Program-made: the position numbers and the translations under genes
Notes under the pieces: generated by a model
Seen by the model: the letters and a program-made list of their open reading frames with translations, nothing else
Told to the model about the DNA's origin: nothing
Databases searched by the model: none
Assembly (NCBI RefSeq): GCF_000382065.1
Contig: NZ_KB907506.1
Location: 1 to 64,000, forward strand
Origin: Stenotrophomonas hibiscicola ATCC 19867
GTDB lineage: Bacteria > Pseudomonadota > Gammaproteobacteria > Xanthomonadales > Xanthomonadaceae
DNA length: 64,000 nucleotides
Direction: 5' to 3'
Shown here: piece after piece, positions 6,938 to 14,837 of the stretch
Layout of the letters: each line of letters starts with the position of its first letter
Position numbering within the stretch: position 1 is the first letter of the stretch

Positions 6938-9900
6938 TCACCGCGGGCGCGGCAGGCCGGTGACGGTCGGTGGAATGGCCGGCGCCGGTGCCGGCGCGGG
7001 TGGTGGAGCCTTGTCGCGGCTGCGTTCGATCACTTCCACCTTGGGCTCCTTCCATGGACCGGTCACCTTGTAGGTACGGGCGCCAATCTCGCCCAACGGC
7101 TTGGACAATACCGCATTGGTGGCCGCGCCCAACGCCGCTCCCACCGGGCCACCGGCCACTGCCCCCACCACGGTCAGCAGGTTGCCGGCACGCGGGTTGA
7201 CGTCGATGGTCTGGTCGAACTGCTGGTTGCGCAGGTCGGCCTGGCCGCGGATGGTGATGTTGGCTGCCGGGCCTTCGATCAGCACCTTGTCGGTGCGCGC
7301 CATGCCCTGGCCGAACTGCATGCTGCCGTCGATCTGGTTGAACGCGAAGCCCTTGGAGAAGAAGTCGCGGAAGTCGAACATCAGGCGCCGCGGCAGCTGG
7401 GTCACGCTGAGCAGGCCCAGCACGCGGCCAGCACCCGGCTCCAGCTCCAGCAGCTGGCCGTTGCGTGCGTGCAGGTCCAGGCGGCCCTGCAGGTTGCCCA
7501 GCTGGAAGTCCGACGGCCCCCCGCTCCAGGTGGCCTGCAGCTGGGCCTGGCCGGAGCCACCACGCAGCTGGCCGCCGTAGTCCAGGTTCTGCATCAGTCC
7601 GCCCAGATCCTCGCTGCGCACCTGGGCGGTCAGCTCGGTGCGGGCTCCGCCGGCACGGCCCAGCCAGCGACCGCTGATGTCGATCTCCTGGTCCGGCGCG
7701 CGGAAGCGCAGCTCGTCCACGTTCAGGCCATTGGCCAACGGTCGTGTGCGCAGCACCGCCTGGCCCAGCACCACCTTGCCGAACTTGAGGTCGGCGATGT
7801 CCAGCGCGAACGGCGGCAGCTTGGCCGGGTCCATATCGTTGGCGCCGGCCTGGACCCGGGCCGGTGCGGCCGGTGCATCCGGAGCTGCCGGCAGCGATTG
7901 CCAGTGCACACGGTCGAGCTGGCCGCTGATGGTGCCGCCGTCAGCATTGGGGACAGTCAGGCGCCCGGCCAGCGACGGGCCCGCCAGGCGCACGTCCAGC
8001 GCCTGCGCGCCCGGATGCAGCTGCAACCGGGTCTGCTCGAAAACGCCACCGATCAGCTTCAATTGACCGACCTGCACGTCCACCGCACGCAGCGGCATCG
8101 TGTTGTCATCGCTGCCGCCCCGCGCCAGGCCGATCCACTCCAATGCGTCCAAGGTCGGGCTGCGGCCGTTGACGGTCAATCCGCTGGGCGGCGGCTCGCG
8201 ATCGACATGGTCGCTGCCCAGCGTCACCTGCACGCCGGTCTGGTTGTTGTGGCTGCGCGCGGCCAGCGCCAGGCGCTGGCCGAACGCCACATCGATGCGG
8301 CCGGCACCCATCGGCAGCTGTGCGGCCACGGTGGTCGCCAGCGGCTCGGCAGCCGGTTTGTCCAGCGGCGCCGGCAGATCCAGCCGGGTGCCGACCAGAT
8401 CGGAGCTCAAGCGCAGCTCGCTGGGCGGCGCAGGAGCACCTGGCGCCACCTTGGGCAGGTTGACCGCGATGGTCCACGGCGAGGTCCCGGTGATGTAGGG
8501 CTTGAGCCAGGCCATCTCCGGTGCGCGGTCGATCAGCACGCCGGCGTCAAGCGTGGCCGACAGCTTCGATTCGAAGGCCAGTCTGCTGTCGTGCACGTAG
8601 CCACCAGCACGCAGGCTCAGGCGGCCGTCCTGGCCGAGGTGGCGCACCGACAGTTCCTCGGCATCGAAACCGCCATTGCTGTAGCGCGCCTGCCCGTGCA
8701 TGTTGTCGAAGGCGAGCTGGAAACGCTTGTCGACCAGCTTCACGCCGGCCAGGTCAACCGTCCCCTGCAGATGGCCACCGCCTTTATCGTGGTGCAGCGG
8801 TTGCAGCAGATCGAAGGTCACATGCGCCGGGCCCGCTGCGGTGAGGTTGTCCAGGGTATCGCCATAGTCCTTGTGCAGCGGGCTCTGCCGCAGCATGGCC
8901 AGCAGTCTGCCGGCCTCGCTCTGTGCATCGGCGCGCACGTACAGCGGCTGCTGCCCGAAATCCTGGATGCCCGCCTCGAACTTCTGCACCGCCACGCCGG
9001 CCAGGTCGCCGCGCCCATGCATGTCGAAGCCGGGGCCGATGAAGGCGATATCGGCATCGACCTGGCTCATCAGCGGCCAATCGTGCTGGAAGCGGATGTC
9101 GCCATTGGTGATGTGGCCGGTGGCCTCGAAGCGGCCATCGTTGTTGTCGAACGGCCAGTCGTCCAGGTCACCGGTGACCAGGCCGACGCCGCCACGTACC
9201 TGGCCGCCGGCCAGTGCCATGTCCAGCCAGTCGGTGGCGCCCTTGCTCATCTTGGAGTGGATCCAGAAGCGCTTGGCCGCCGTCATCGGCACGTCGTCCA
9301 GCTTGGCGGCCAGCTGCAGCCACGGCCGCGTACCGTCGCCCTGGAACCACACACCGCCGCGCACGTCGGCCGCATAGTCGGTACCTTCCACACGCATCGC
9401 CGGCGTCCCGATCCGCCAACCACCGCCCTCGTCGCGCCAGCCCACGATCTGCCCGGCCAGCTGCAGGTCGTGGCGCACGCCGAAGCCGGTGGGCCAATCG
9501 AACTGCAGCTGCCGTTGCGGCTGCAGCTGCAGGCTGAAGCCATTGGCATCGCCTTCGAAACGCCCGCCAAGGCCGCGCAGCCCCGGTGAATTGCCGACGC
9601 TTGCAAAGCCCAGCGACTGCAGTTCACCCTGCGCCCACAATGGGCCATCGCGTTCGCCGGCCAGCTGCAACGCGCGCACGTCCAGCTGCGGCCTGGACAG
9701 GAACAGCCAGCGACGCAGGCCCGGCTCAAGGCGATCGCTCAGGGCCAGCGCACGCAGCGCGATGCCGGCCTGCACTTCACCGGAACGCACCCGCAGCTGT
9801 TTGCCGACCTGCAGCTGCAGGCCATCGAGGCGCTGCTCGCCGTCTTCATTCTTCAGCCGCAGGCGCGGTACCTGCAGCGCCCAGCCCTCGGCCTGGCGCT

Positions 9901-10792
9901 GCCAGCGCAGGCGGGCCTGCAGTCGCTGCAGCTGCAGCTGCGGCGCCGCCATGCCGGGTATCGGTGCGCCATCGATGCGCACGTCGCGCAGGTCCGAATC
10001 CGTGGTCACCGCCACCGGCACGAATTCGCGCAGGGTCAACCACAGGTTGAGTTCGCCCTTGCCCTCGCGCAGGCGCACACCGCCGGCCGCCAACAGCGGA
10101 GACCAGGCATGGAAATCGACCGGATCGGCGCCCAGCCAGGCCTCGCCGTTGCCACGCGTGCGGTCCACATCCAGCACCGCAGTCAATGGCAGCGCTTCGG
10201 CCTGGGCCCAGGCGCGCACGCCCACGCGCAGGCGATCGCCATTGACCCGCAGGCGCAGGTCGATGCGCGGCAGCGTGGTGTCGATGCCCAACGTCGGCGA
10301 GTGCACGCCCAGGCGCCCCCCGATCACCTGCAGCTCGCCCAGCCGGCGCAGCGCATCCAGCGGATCTCCACCGTCGGCGGACTGTGGCAGCCCACGCACC
10401 GACCAGCGACCGCTTGCATCCTGCTGCAGATCCAGCGCCAGCCCACGCAGGCGCAACTCGGTCAGCGAACGGCCAGGCAACAGGCCGCTGTACATCGATA
10501 CCAGCACCTCGGCCTCGCCAATGGCCAGGCCGCGGCCCGCGCCGATATGCAGGCCTTTGAGCTGCAGCAACGGGCCACGACGGGTCCAGGCCGTCTGCAG
10601 CTGGTCGAAACGCACCGGCTGGCCGGCACGTTCGCTCAGCCAGGCCGCAATCCTGTCGGGGTGGCGCTCGGCCAGCGGCAGCAGCTGGCTGAGGGTGCCC
10701 ACCAGCAGTGCCAGCCCGACCAGGCCCACCGCGCAGGCGGCAATGAGATGACGGCGGATCCTTCGCAGTCGCAGGCGCGGCGGCGCGCTCAT
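6938..10792 (-). CDS. yhdP: YhdP family AsmA-like envelope protein
   Basis: A 1284-residue inner-membrane-anchored protein of the AsmA-like clan. YhdP and its paralogues TamB and YdbH are thought to carry phospholipids across the periplasm to the outer membrane. One transmembrane helix lies at about residues 15-37 after an arginine-rich start; the rest is long beta-rich periplasmic sequence ending in an AsmA C-terminal domain (QFDQTIDVNPRAGNLLTVVG near residue 1220) and a proline-rich tail. Its length matches family members of about 1270 residues. It lies between rng and tldD, the usual yhdP context. Confidence 0.93.
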   Translation of the reverse strand: MSAPPRLRLRRIRRHLIAACAVGLVGLALLVGTLSQLLPLAERHPDRIAAWLSERAGQPVRFDQLQTAWTRRGPLLQLKGLHIGAGRGLAIGEAEVLVSMYSGLLPGRSLTELRLRGLALDLQQDASGRWSVRGLPQSADGGDPLDALRRLGELQVIGGRLGVHSPTLGIDTTLPRIDLRLRVNGDRLRVGVRAWAQAEALPLTAVLDVDRTRGNGEAWLGADPVDFHAWSPLLAAGGVRLREGKGELNLWLTLREFVPVAVTTDSDLRDVRIDGAPIPGMAAPQLQLQRLQARLRWQRQAEGWALQVPRLRLKNEDGEQRLDGLQLQVGKQLRVRSGEVQAGIALRALALSDRLEPGLRRWLFLSRPQLDVRALQLAGERDGPLWAQGELQSLGFASVGNSPGLRGLGGRFEGDANGFSLQLQPQRQLQFDWPTGFGVRHDLQLAGQIVGWRDEGGGWRIGTPAMRVEGTDYAADVRGGVWFQGDGTRPWLQLAAKLDDVPMTAAKRFWIHSKMSKGATDWLDMALAGGQVRGGVGLVTGDLDDWPFDNNDGRFEATGHITNGDIRFQHDWPLMSQVDADIAFIGPGFDMHGRGDLAGVAVQKFEAGIQDFGQQPLYVRADAQSEAGRLLAMLRQSPLHKDYGDTLDNLTAAGPAHVTFDLLQPLHHDKGGGHLQGTVDLAGVKLVDKRFQLAFDNMHGQARYSNGGFDAEELSVRHLGQDGRLSLRAGGYVHDSRLAFESKLSATLDAGVLIDRAPEMAWLKPYITGTSPWTIAVNLPKVAPGAPAPPSELRLSSDLVGTRLDLPAPLDKPAAEPLATTVAAQLPMGAGRIDVAFGQRLALAARSHNNQTGVQVTLGSDHVDREPPPSGLTVNGRSPTLDALEWIGLARGGSDDNTMPLRAVDVQVGQLKLIGGVFEQTRLQLHPGAQALDVRLAGPSLAGRLTVPNADGGTISGQLDRVHWQSLPAAPDAPAAPARVQAGANDMDPAKLPPFALDIADLKFGKVVLGQAVLRTRPLANGLNVDELRFRAPDQEIDISGRWLGRAGGARTELTAQVRSEDLGGLMQNLDYGGQLRGGSGQAQLQATWSGGPSDFQLGNLQGRLDLHARNGQLLELEPGAGRVLGLLSVTQLPRRLMFDFRDFFSKGFAFNQIDGSMQFGQGMARTDKVLIEGPAANITIRGQADLRNQQFDQTIDVNPRAGNLLTVVGAVAGGPVGAALGAATNAVLSKPLGEIGARTYKVTGPWKEPKVEVIERSRDKAPPPAPAPAPAIPPTVTGLPRPR

Positions 10793-10822
10793 CGGCCACC
10801 GCCGGCCTGCAGCCGGCGAGGA

Positions 10823-12310
10823 TCAGAGCAGAACGACATCGAACTGCTCCTGCAGGTATTGCTCGTCCGCCTGGAAGCGGATGCTCTTGCCGAGGAATTC
10901 CTCCAGCTCGGCCACCGCCGCCGATTCCTCGTCGGTGATGCGCGCGACCACCTTGGTCGAGGCGATCACCAGCAGGCGCGCGGCGTCGAACTGGCGCACC
11001 GCGCGGGTGATCTCGCGGAAGATCTCGTAGGTCACCGTCTCGGTGGTCTTGATGCTGCCGCGGCCGCTGCACTGCGGGCAGGTTTCCGACAGCTGGCGCT
11101 CCAGGCTTTCCACCGTGCGCTTGCGGGTCATCTCCACCAGGCCCAGCGGCGAGAAGTCATAGACTGTTGTCTTGGCATGGTCGCGCGCAAGCGCCTTTTC
11201 CAGCGTGCGCAGCACCTGGCGGCGGTGCTCGGCATCATCCATGTCGATGAAGTCGATGATGATGATGCCGCCCAGGTTGCGCAGCCGCAGCTGCCGCGCC
11301 ACCGCCTGCGCAGCCTCCAGGTTGGTGCGGAACACCGTTTCTTCCAGGTTGCGCTGGCCGAGGAACGAACCGGTATTGACGTCGATGGTGGTCATCGCCT
11401 CGGTCTGGTCGATCACCAGGTAGCCACCGGATTTCAACGGCACCTGCTTGTCCAGCGCGCGGCCGATCTCGTCCTCCACCCCGAACATGTCGAAGATCGG
11501 GCGATCGCCGGAATACAGCTCCAGCTTCTCGGCCAGCACCGGCATGTACTTGGCGACGAAGGCCTGCAGCTGGCCGAAGGTCTCCTTCGAGTCCACCTTC
11601 ACCTTGTCCACATCCTTGCGGATCAGGTCGCGCACCGAACGCAGCGGCAGGCTCAGGTCTTCATAGATGATGCTGCACGAGGGCGCTTCGCGGCCACGGC
11701 GCTCGACCACGTTCCACACGCGCGACAGGTAGGCGATGTCCTCGGCGATGGCCTCGGCCGGCTGGCCTTCGGCGTTGGTGCGCACGATGTAGCCGTAGCC
11801 GCCGTGCTGCGCCGACAGCTCGGTCACCAGCGCCTTCAGGCGGGCGCGCTCGGCTTCGTCCTCGATGCGCGCCGACACGCCCACCACCTTGGACTGCGGC
11901 AGCAGCACCATGTAGCGCGAGGGAATGCTGATCTGCGTGGTCAGGCGTGCGCCCTTGGTGCCGATCGGGTCCTTCACCACCTGCACGACGATGTCCTGGC
12001 CGTCACGCAGCAGCTCGACAATCGGCACGCTGGCCGGCGGCGGCAGGGTGGTGTTCTCGGTATCGGCACTGGCCACCGGCGCCGGCCGCACCACGTCATT
12101 GGCGTGCAGGAACGCGGCGCGCTCCAGCCCGACTTCGACGAAGGCGGCCTGCATGCCGGGCATGACCCGCTGCACCTTGCCCTTGTAGATGTTGCCGACC
12201 ACACCCCGGCGCCAGCCACGCTCGATGTGCAGTTCCTGCAGCATGCCATTTTCGATCACCGCGACCCGGGTCTCGCGCGGGGTCACGTTGACCAGGATTT
12301 CCTCAGACAT
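10823..12310 (-). CDS. rng: Ribonuclease G
   Basis: RNase G cleaves single-stranded RNA and matures the 5' end of 16S rRNA. The 495-residue protein has an S1 RNA-binding domain (about residues 35-125) and the RNase E/G catalytic core with the metal-binding aspartates D310 (in TIDVNTG) and D353 (in IIDFIDM). The Zn-link CPQC at 411-414 joins the dimer. There is no long C-terminal scaffold, so it is RNase G and not E. The start is the ATG at 12310 (MSEEILVNV); its first bases overlap the end of maf by 8 bp. The maf-rng-yhdP-tldD order is widely conserved. Confidence 0.96.
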   Translation of the reverse strand: MSEEILVNVTPRETRVAVIENGMLQELHIERGWRRGVVGNIYKGKVQRVMPGMQAAFVEVGLERAAFLHANDVVRPAPVASADTENTTLPPPASVPIVELLRDGQDIVVQVVKDPIGTKGARLTTQISIPSRYMVLLPQSKVVGVSARIEDEAERARLKALVTELSAQHGGYGYIVRTNAEGQPAEAIAEDIAYLSRVWNVVERRGREAPSCSIIYEDLSLPLRSVRDLIRKDVDKVKVDSKETFGQLQAFVAKYMPVLAEKLELYSGDRPIFDMFGVEDEIGRALDKQVPLKSGGYLVIDQTEAMTTIDVNTGSFLGQRNLEETVFRTNLEAAQAVARQLRLRNLGGIIIIDFIDMDDAEHRRQVLRTLEKALARDHAKTTVYDFSPLGLVEMTRKRTVESLERQLSETCPQCSGRGSIKTTETVTYEIFREITRAVRQFDAARLLVIASTKVVARITDEESAAVAELEEFLGKSIRFQADEQYLQEQFDVVLL

Positions 12311-12911
12311 CTGCAGCCTCCCTGGCGGCATCGGCGGTGGGGGCCGGCACGCCGCAGCGCGCCAGCAAACGATCGGTGTGCAGCAACGGCAGCCCCATGA
12401 CGCCGGAGTAGCTGCCGGACAGGTGCTCGATCCAGCGCTCGGCCCCGCCCTGGATGGCGTAGGCACCGGCTTTGTCCAGCGGTTCGCCGGTGGCGACATA
12501 GGCGGCGATGTCGGCAGCGTCGATCGGGGCGAAGGTCACTTCGGAAATGACCAGTTCGCTGTCCAGCCCGTCCGCGCCGACCACCACTACGGCCGTCATC
12601 ACCTGGTGGGTACGCCCGGCAAGACGCGCCAGCATCCCCCGGGCATCGGCAGCGTCGGCGGGCTTTCCAAACACCTCGCCATGCAGCACCACCTCGGTGT
12701 CCGAACCAAGCACCCTCGCCTGCGGGTCATTGGCCAGCACCCGGGCCAGGCCGGCGCGTGCCTTTTCGGCGGCGACCCGGCAGACGTACTGTTCGGCGCT
12801 TTCAGCGGGCGCACGCTGCTCGACGACCTCCAGATCCAATGCCTGGAAGGGGCGTCCGAGTCGGGCCAGCAGCTGGTTGCGTCGGGGGGAGCGGGAAGCT
12901 AGGTAGAGCAT
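12303..12911 (-). CDS. maf: Maf-family nucleotide pyrophosphatase (dTTP/UTP type)
   Basis: Maf proteins hydrolyse non-canonical or dTTP/UTP nucleotides to monophosphates. The 202-residue product starts LYLASRSPRRNQLL, carries the catalytic aspartate in GSDTEVVL, then GEVFGKP and SYSGVMGLPL. These match the YhdE subgroup (dTTP/UTP pyrophosphatase), which is also the copy found next to rng in E. coli. I chose the ATG at 12911; an upstream extension to 12974 lacks the family start. A TATGCT box ends 6 nt before the ATG and there is no Shine-Dalgarno sequence, which suggests a leaderless transcript for the maf-rng-yhdP-tldD unit. Confidence 0.93.
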   Translation of the reverse strand: MLYLASRSPRRNQLLARLGRPFQALDLEVVEQRAPAESAEQYVCRVAAEKARAGLARVLANDPQARVLGSDTEVVLHGEVFGKPADAADARGMLARLAGRTHQVMTAVVVVGADGLDSELVISEVTFAPIDAADIAAYVATGEPLDKAGAYAIQGGAERWIEHLSGSYSGVMGLPLLHTDRLLARCGVPAPTADAAREAADV

Positions 12912-12917
12912 CGGCAC

Positions 12918-12923
12918 AGCATA
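12918..12923 (-). promoter_or_regulatory. Candidate -10 box for leaderless maf operon
   Basis: On the minus strand TATGCT is followed by six bases and then the maf ATG. No ribosome-binding site fits in between. The same geometry is seen before tilS and the DUF502 gene. A -35 box is not obvious. Confidence 0.4.
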
Positions 12924-13041
12924 ACCTGAGGCCGCCACCTGAATCGTCGGCAACCCGTCCCGGAACGCGTTCAACCCCGAACGGACTCACAACGCGTTCA
13001 TCGCTACGACACCACCCTCAACGGCACAACAAGGAGATCCC

Positions 13042-13779
13042 ATGCGCCTGACTGCCACCCCGCTGCTGCTCGCCCTGTCCCTCGCCCTTGGAACCTCGAT
13101 GACCGCCCATGCCGCTCCGTCCTCGCCATCGATCGCCGCACCGGCCGAGGGCACGCTGCTGAACATCTCGGCCAATGCCGAGGCCACCCGCGTGCCTGAC
13201 GTGGCCACGCTGTCGGCCGGCGTGGTGAGCCAGGCTGCCGATGGCAACAGCGCCATGCGCCAGAACGCCCAGCAGATGGACAAGGTGCTGGCCGCGATCA
13301 AGGCCGCCGGCATCGCCGAGCGCGACGTGCAGACCAGCGGCGTCAGCCTCAACCCGCAGTACCGCTACGCCGACAACGAAGCGCCGAAGATCACCGGTTA
13401 CCAGGCCAGCAACACGGTCAGCCTCAAGGTGCGCGACATCGCCAAGCTCGGCAAGGTGCTGGACGCGCTGGCCGCGCAGGGCGCCAACCAGATCAACGGC
13501 CCGAGCTTCGAGATCGACCAGCCGGAACCAGTGTATGACGAAGCCCGCCTGGCTGCGCTGAGGAAGGCCCAGGCCCGCGCCCAGACCTATGCCAAGTCAC
13601 TGGGCCTGCAGGTGCGCCGCATCGTCAGCATCTCCGAGAACAGCAATGGCGGTTTCCGCCCGATGCCGATGATGCGCACCATGGCGGCCGGTGCGGCGAT
13701 GGACAAGGCCACCCCGGTCGCGCCGGGTGAATCCACCGTCTCGGTCAACCTGGACGTGGTGTTCGAACTGGGTCGCTGA
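13042..13779 (+). CDS. SIMPL (DUF541) domain periplasmic protein
   Basis: A 245-residue secreted protein with a clear signal peptide (residues 1 to about 26, ending TAHA). The remainder is a SIMPL/DUF541 domain, with the family pattern GxxNISANAEATRVPDVATLSAG and the repeated helix containing KAQARAQTYAKSLGL. BP26 of Brucella and YggE of E. coli are relatives; YggE has been linked to lower oxidative stress, but the biochemical role is unknown. AAGGAG lies 7 nt before the ATG. The gene is monocistronic: a strong terminator follows at 13801. It is divergent from maf. Confidence 0.92.
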   Translation: MRLTATPLLLALSLALGTSMTAHAAPSSPSIAAPAEGTLLNISANAEATRVPDVATLSAGVVSQAADGNSAMRQNAQQMDKVLAAIKAAGIAERDVQTSGVSLNPQYRYADNEAPKITGYQASNTVSLKVRDIAKLGKVLDALAAQGANQINGPSFEIDQPEPVYDEARLAALRKAQARAQTYAKSLGLQVRRIVSISENSNGGFRPMPMMRTMAAGAAMDKATPVAPGESTVSVNLDVVFELGR

Positions 13780-13800
13780 GCCGTTGGTCATTGCCGACAG

Positions 13801-13831
13801 AGGCGGGTTCCCCAGGGGACCCGCCTTTTTT
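13801..13831 (+). terminator. Rho-independent terminator after the SIMPL gene
   Basis: An 8-bp stem (AGGCGGGT/ACCCGCCT) extended by CCCC/GGGG with one bulged T is followed directly by six to seven T residues. This is a canonical intrinsic terminator for the plus-strand gene ending at 13779. Confidence 0.88.
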
Positions 13832-13995
13832 CGTGCATTCCGACGGCAGTGGCTGAAGGCCAGCCCAACACGGGTGCCCCTGCCTCTATGCAGTGGCCGC
13901 CCGGGCGCGCTACTGATGCACTGCCAGCCGCGTGCGGCAACCCCGCCACGGGCCCTGGTGCGTTGAGGACTTCGTCACTGGCATGGAGGTGGACC

Positions 13996-14646
13996 ATGGT
14001 TCGTACGTATCCCGTTGCATCCCTGCACTTCGACCCCGCCCGCGTTGCCGCCTGGAGCGCGGCGATCGCCCTGCACCTGCTGGCCTTCCTGTTGTTGCTC
14101 ATCCCTGCGACCTACCAGGCCGTGCAGGCCCCGCGTGAAAAGACCACGGTCAGGCTGATCGAGAAGATCCCGCCAACGCCGCCGCCCCCGGTGCTGGAAC
14201 AGCCCAGGGAGGTCGCCCGGGTCGTACCGAAGCCACAGACGCAGCCGGCCGCGCCGCCGCTTCCAGCTCCTACCGCAACCGTGGAAGAAGCCCAGGGCAT
14301 CGCGCTGCCGGCCGCCGAACCGGCCCCGCCCCAGCTTGCACCGAGCATCGATACCTCCGCACCACTGGCCGGTGCCCAGCTGCAGTACCGCAGCGCCCCG
14401 CCGCCGGCCTATCCGCTGGCGGCATTGCGCAACCGCGAACAGGGCACTGTGCTGTTGCGGGTAGAGGTGGACACCCGCGGGCAGCCGACGGGGGTCAGCA
14501 TCGAGCGCAGCAGCGGTTCGCGCAGCCTGGACCAGGCCGCGCGCCTGCAGGTGCTCCGGCACTGGCGCTTCGAGCCGGCCCAGCGTGATGGCGTGGCGGT
14601 ACCGGCCATCGGCATGGTGCCGGTGCAGTTCTCGCTGCCGGAGTGA
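13996..14646 (+). CDS. TonB-like energy transducer
   Basis: TonB proteins link the proton motive force, through ExbB/ExbD, to outer-membrane receptors. The 216-residue product has one N-terminal membrane segment (about 18-38), a proline-rich periplasmic linker (IPPTPPPPVLEQP at about residue 54, later runs of PAPP) and a C-terminal TonB domain (YPLAALRNREQGTVLLRVEV to PVQFSLPE). GGAGG lies 6 nt before the ATG at 13996, which settles the start; the open frame extends upstream to 13849 without support. No exbB/exbD genes are adjacent. The next gene is a TonB-dependent receptor, so this may be a dedicated TonB. Confidence 0.9.
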   Translation: MVRTYPVASLHFDPARVAAWSAAIALHLLAFLLLLIPATYQAVQAPREKTTVRLIEKIPPTPPPPVLEQPREVARVVPKPQTQPAAPPLPAPTATVEEAQGIALPAAEPAPPQLAPSIDTSAPLAGAQLQYRSAPPPAYPLAALRNREQGTVLLRVEVDTRGQPTGVSIERSSGSRSLDQAARLQVLRHWRFEPAQRDGVAVPAIGMVPVQFSLPE

Positions 14647-14653
14647 AGTGATC

Positions 14654-14680
14654 GCCGGCCCGGCCACCTGCCGGGCCGGC
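14654..14680 (+). terminator. Hairpin after the TonB-like gene
   Basis: A perfect 10-bp GC stem (GCCGGCCCGG/CCGGGCCGGC) with a 7-nt loop starts 8 bp after the stop codon. It lacks a T-run, so intrinsic termination is uncertain; it may be a 3' end stabiliser. Confidence 0.5.
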
Positions 14681-14837
14681 GCTTCCCTGCACGTGCCAAC
14701 GGACGGAACCGGATCAACCGTTACCGATTAAGCAAAAATTCACGACTTCGTCACCTACCGGAAACCTAGATTGATCCGTCCCGGAATCTTCCGGAGACAG
14801 CCCTCAACGCTACGGTTTTCCAGTTAGGAGAGAAGCT

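Noticed and set aside
7469..9589. Plus-strand open frame of about 700 codons opposite yhdP
   Set aside because: High GC makes long open frames on the opposite strand common; it has no ribosome-binding site, no recognisable family and lies fully within a clear YhdP gene.
10109..12400. Plus-strand open frame of about 760 codons opposite yhdP and rng
   Set aside because: It crosses two real genes, has histidine- and glutamine-rich composition typical of antisense reading of GC-rich coding sequence, and no family match.
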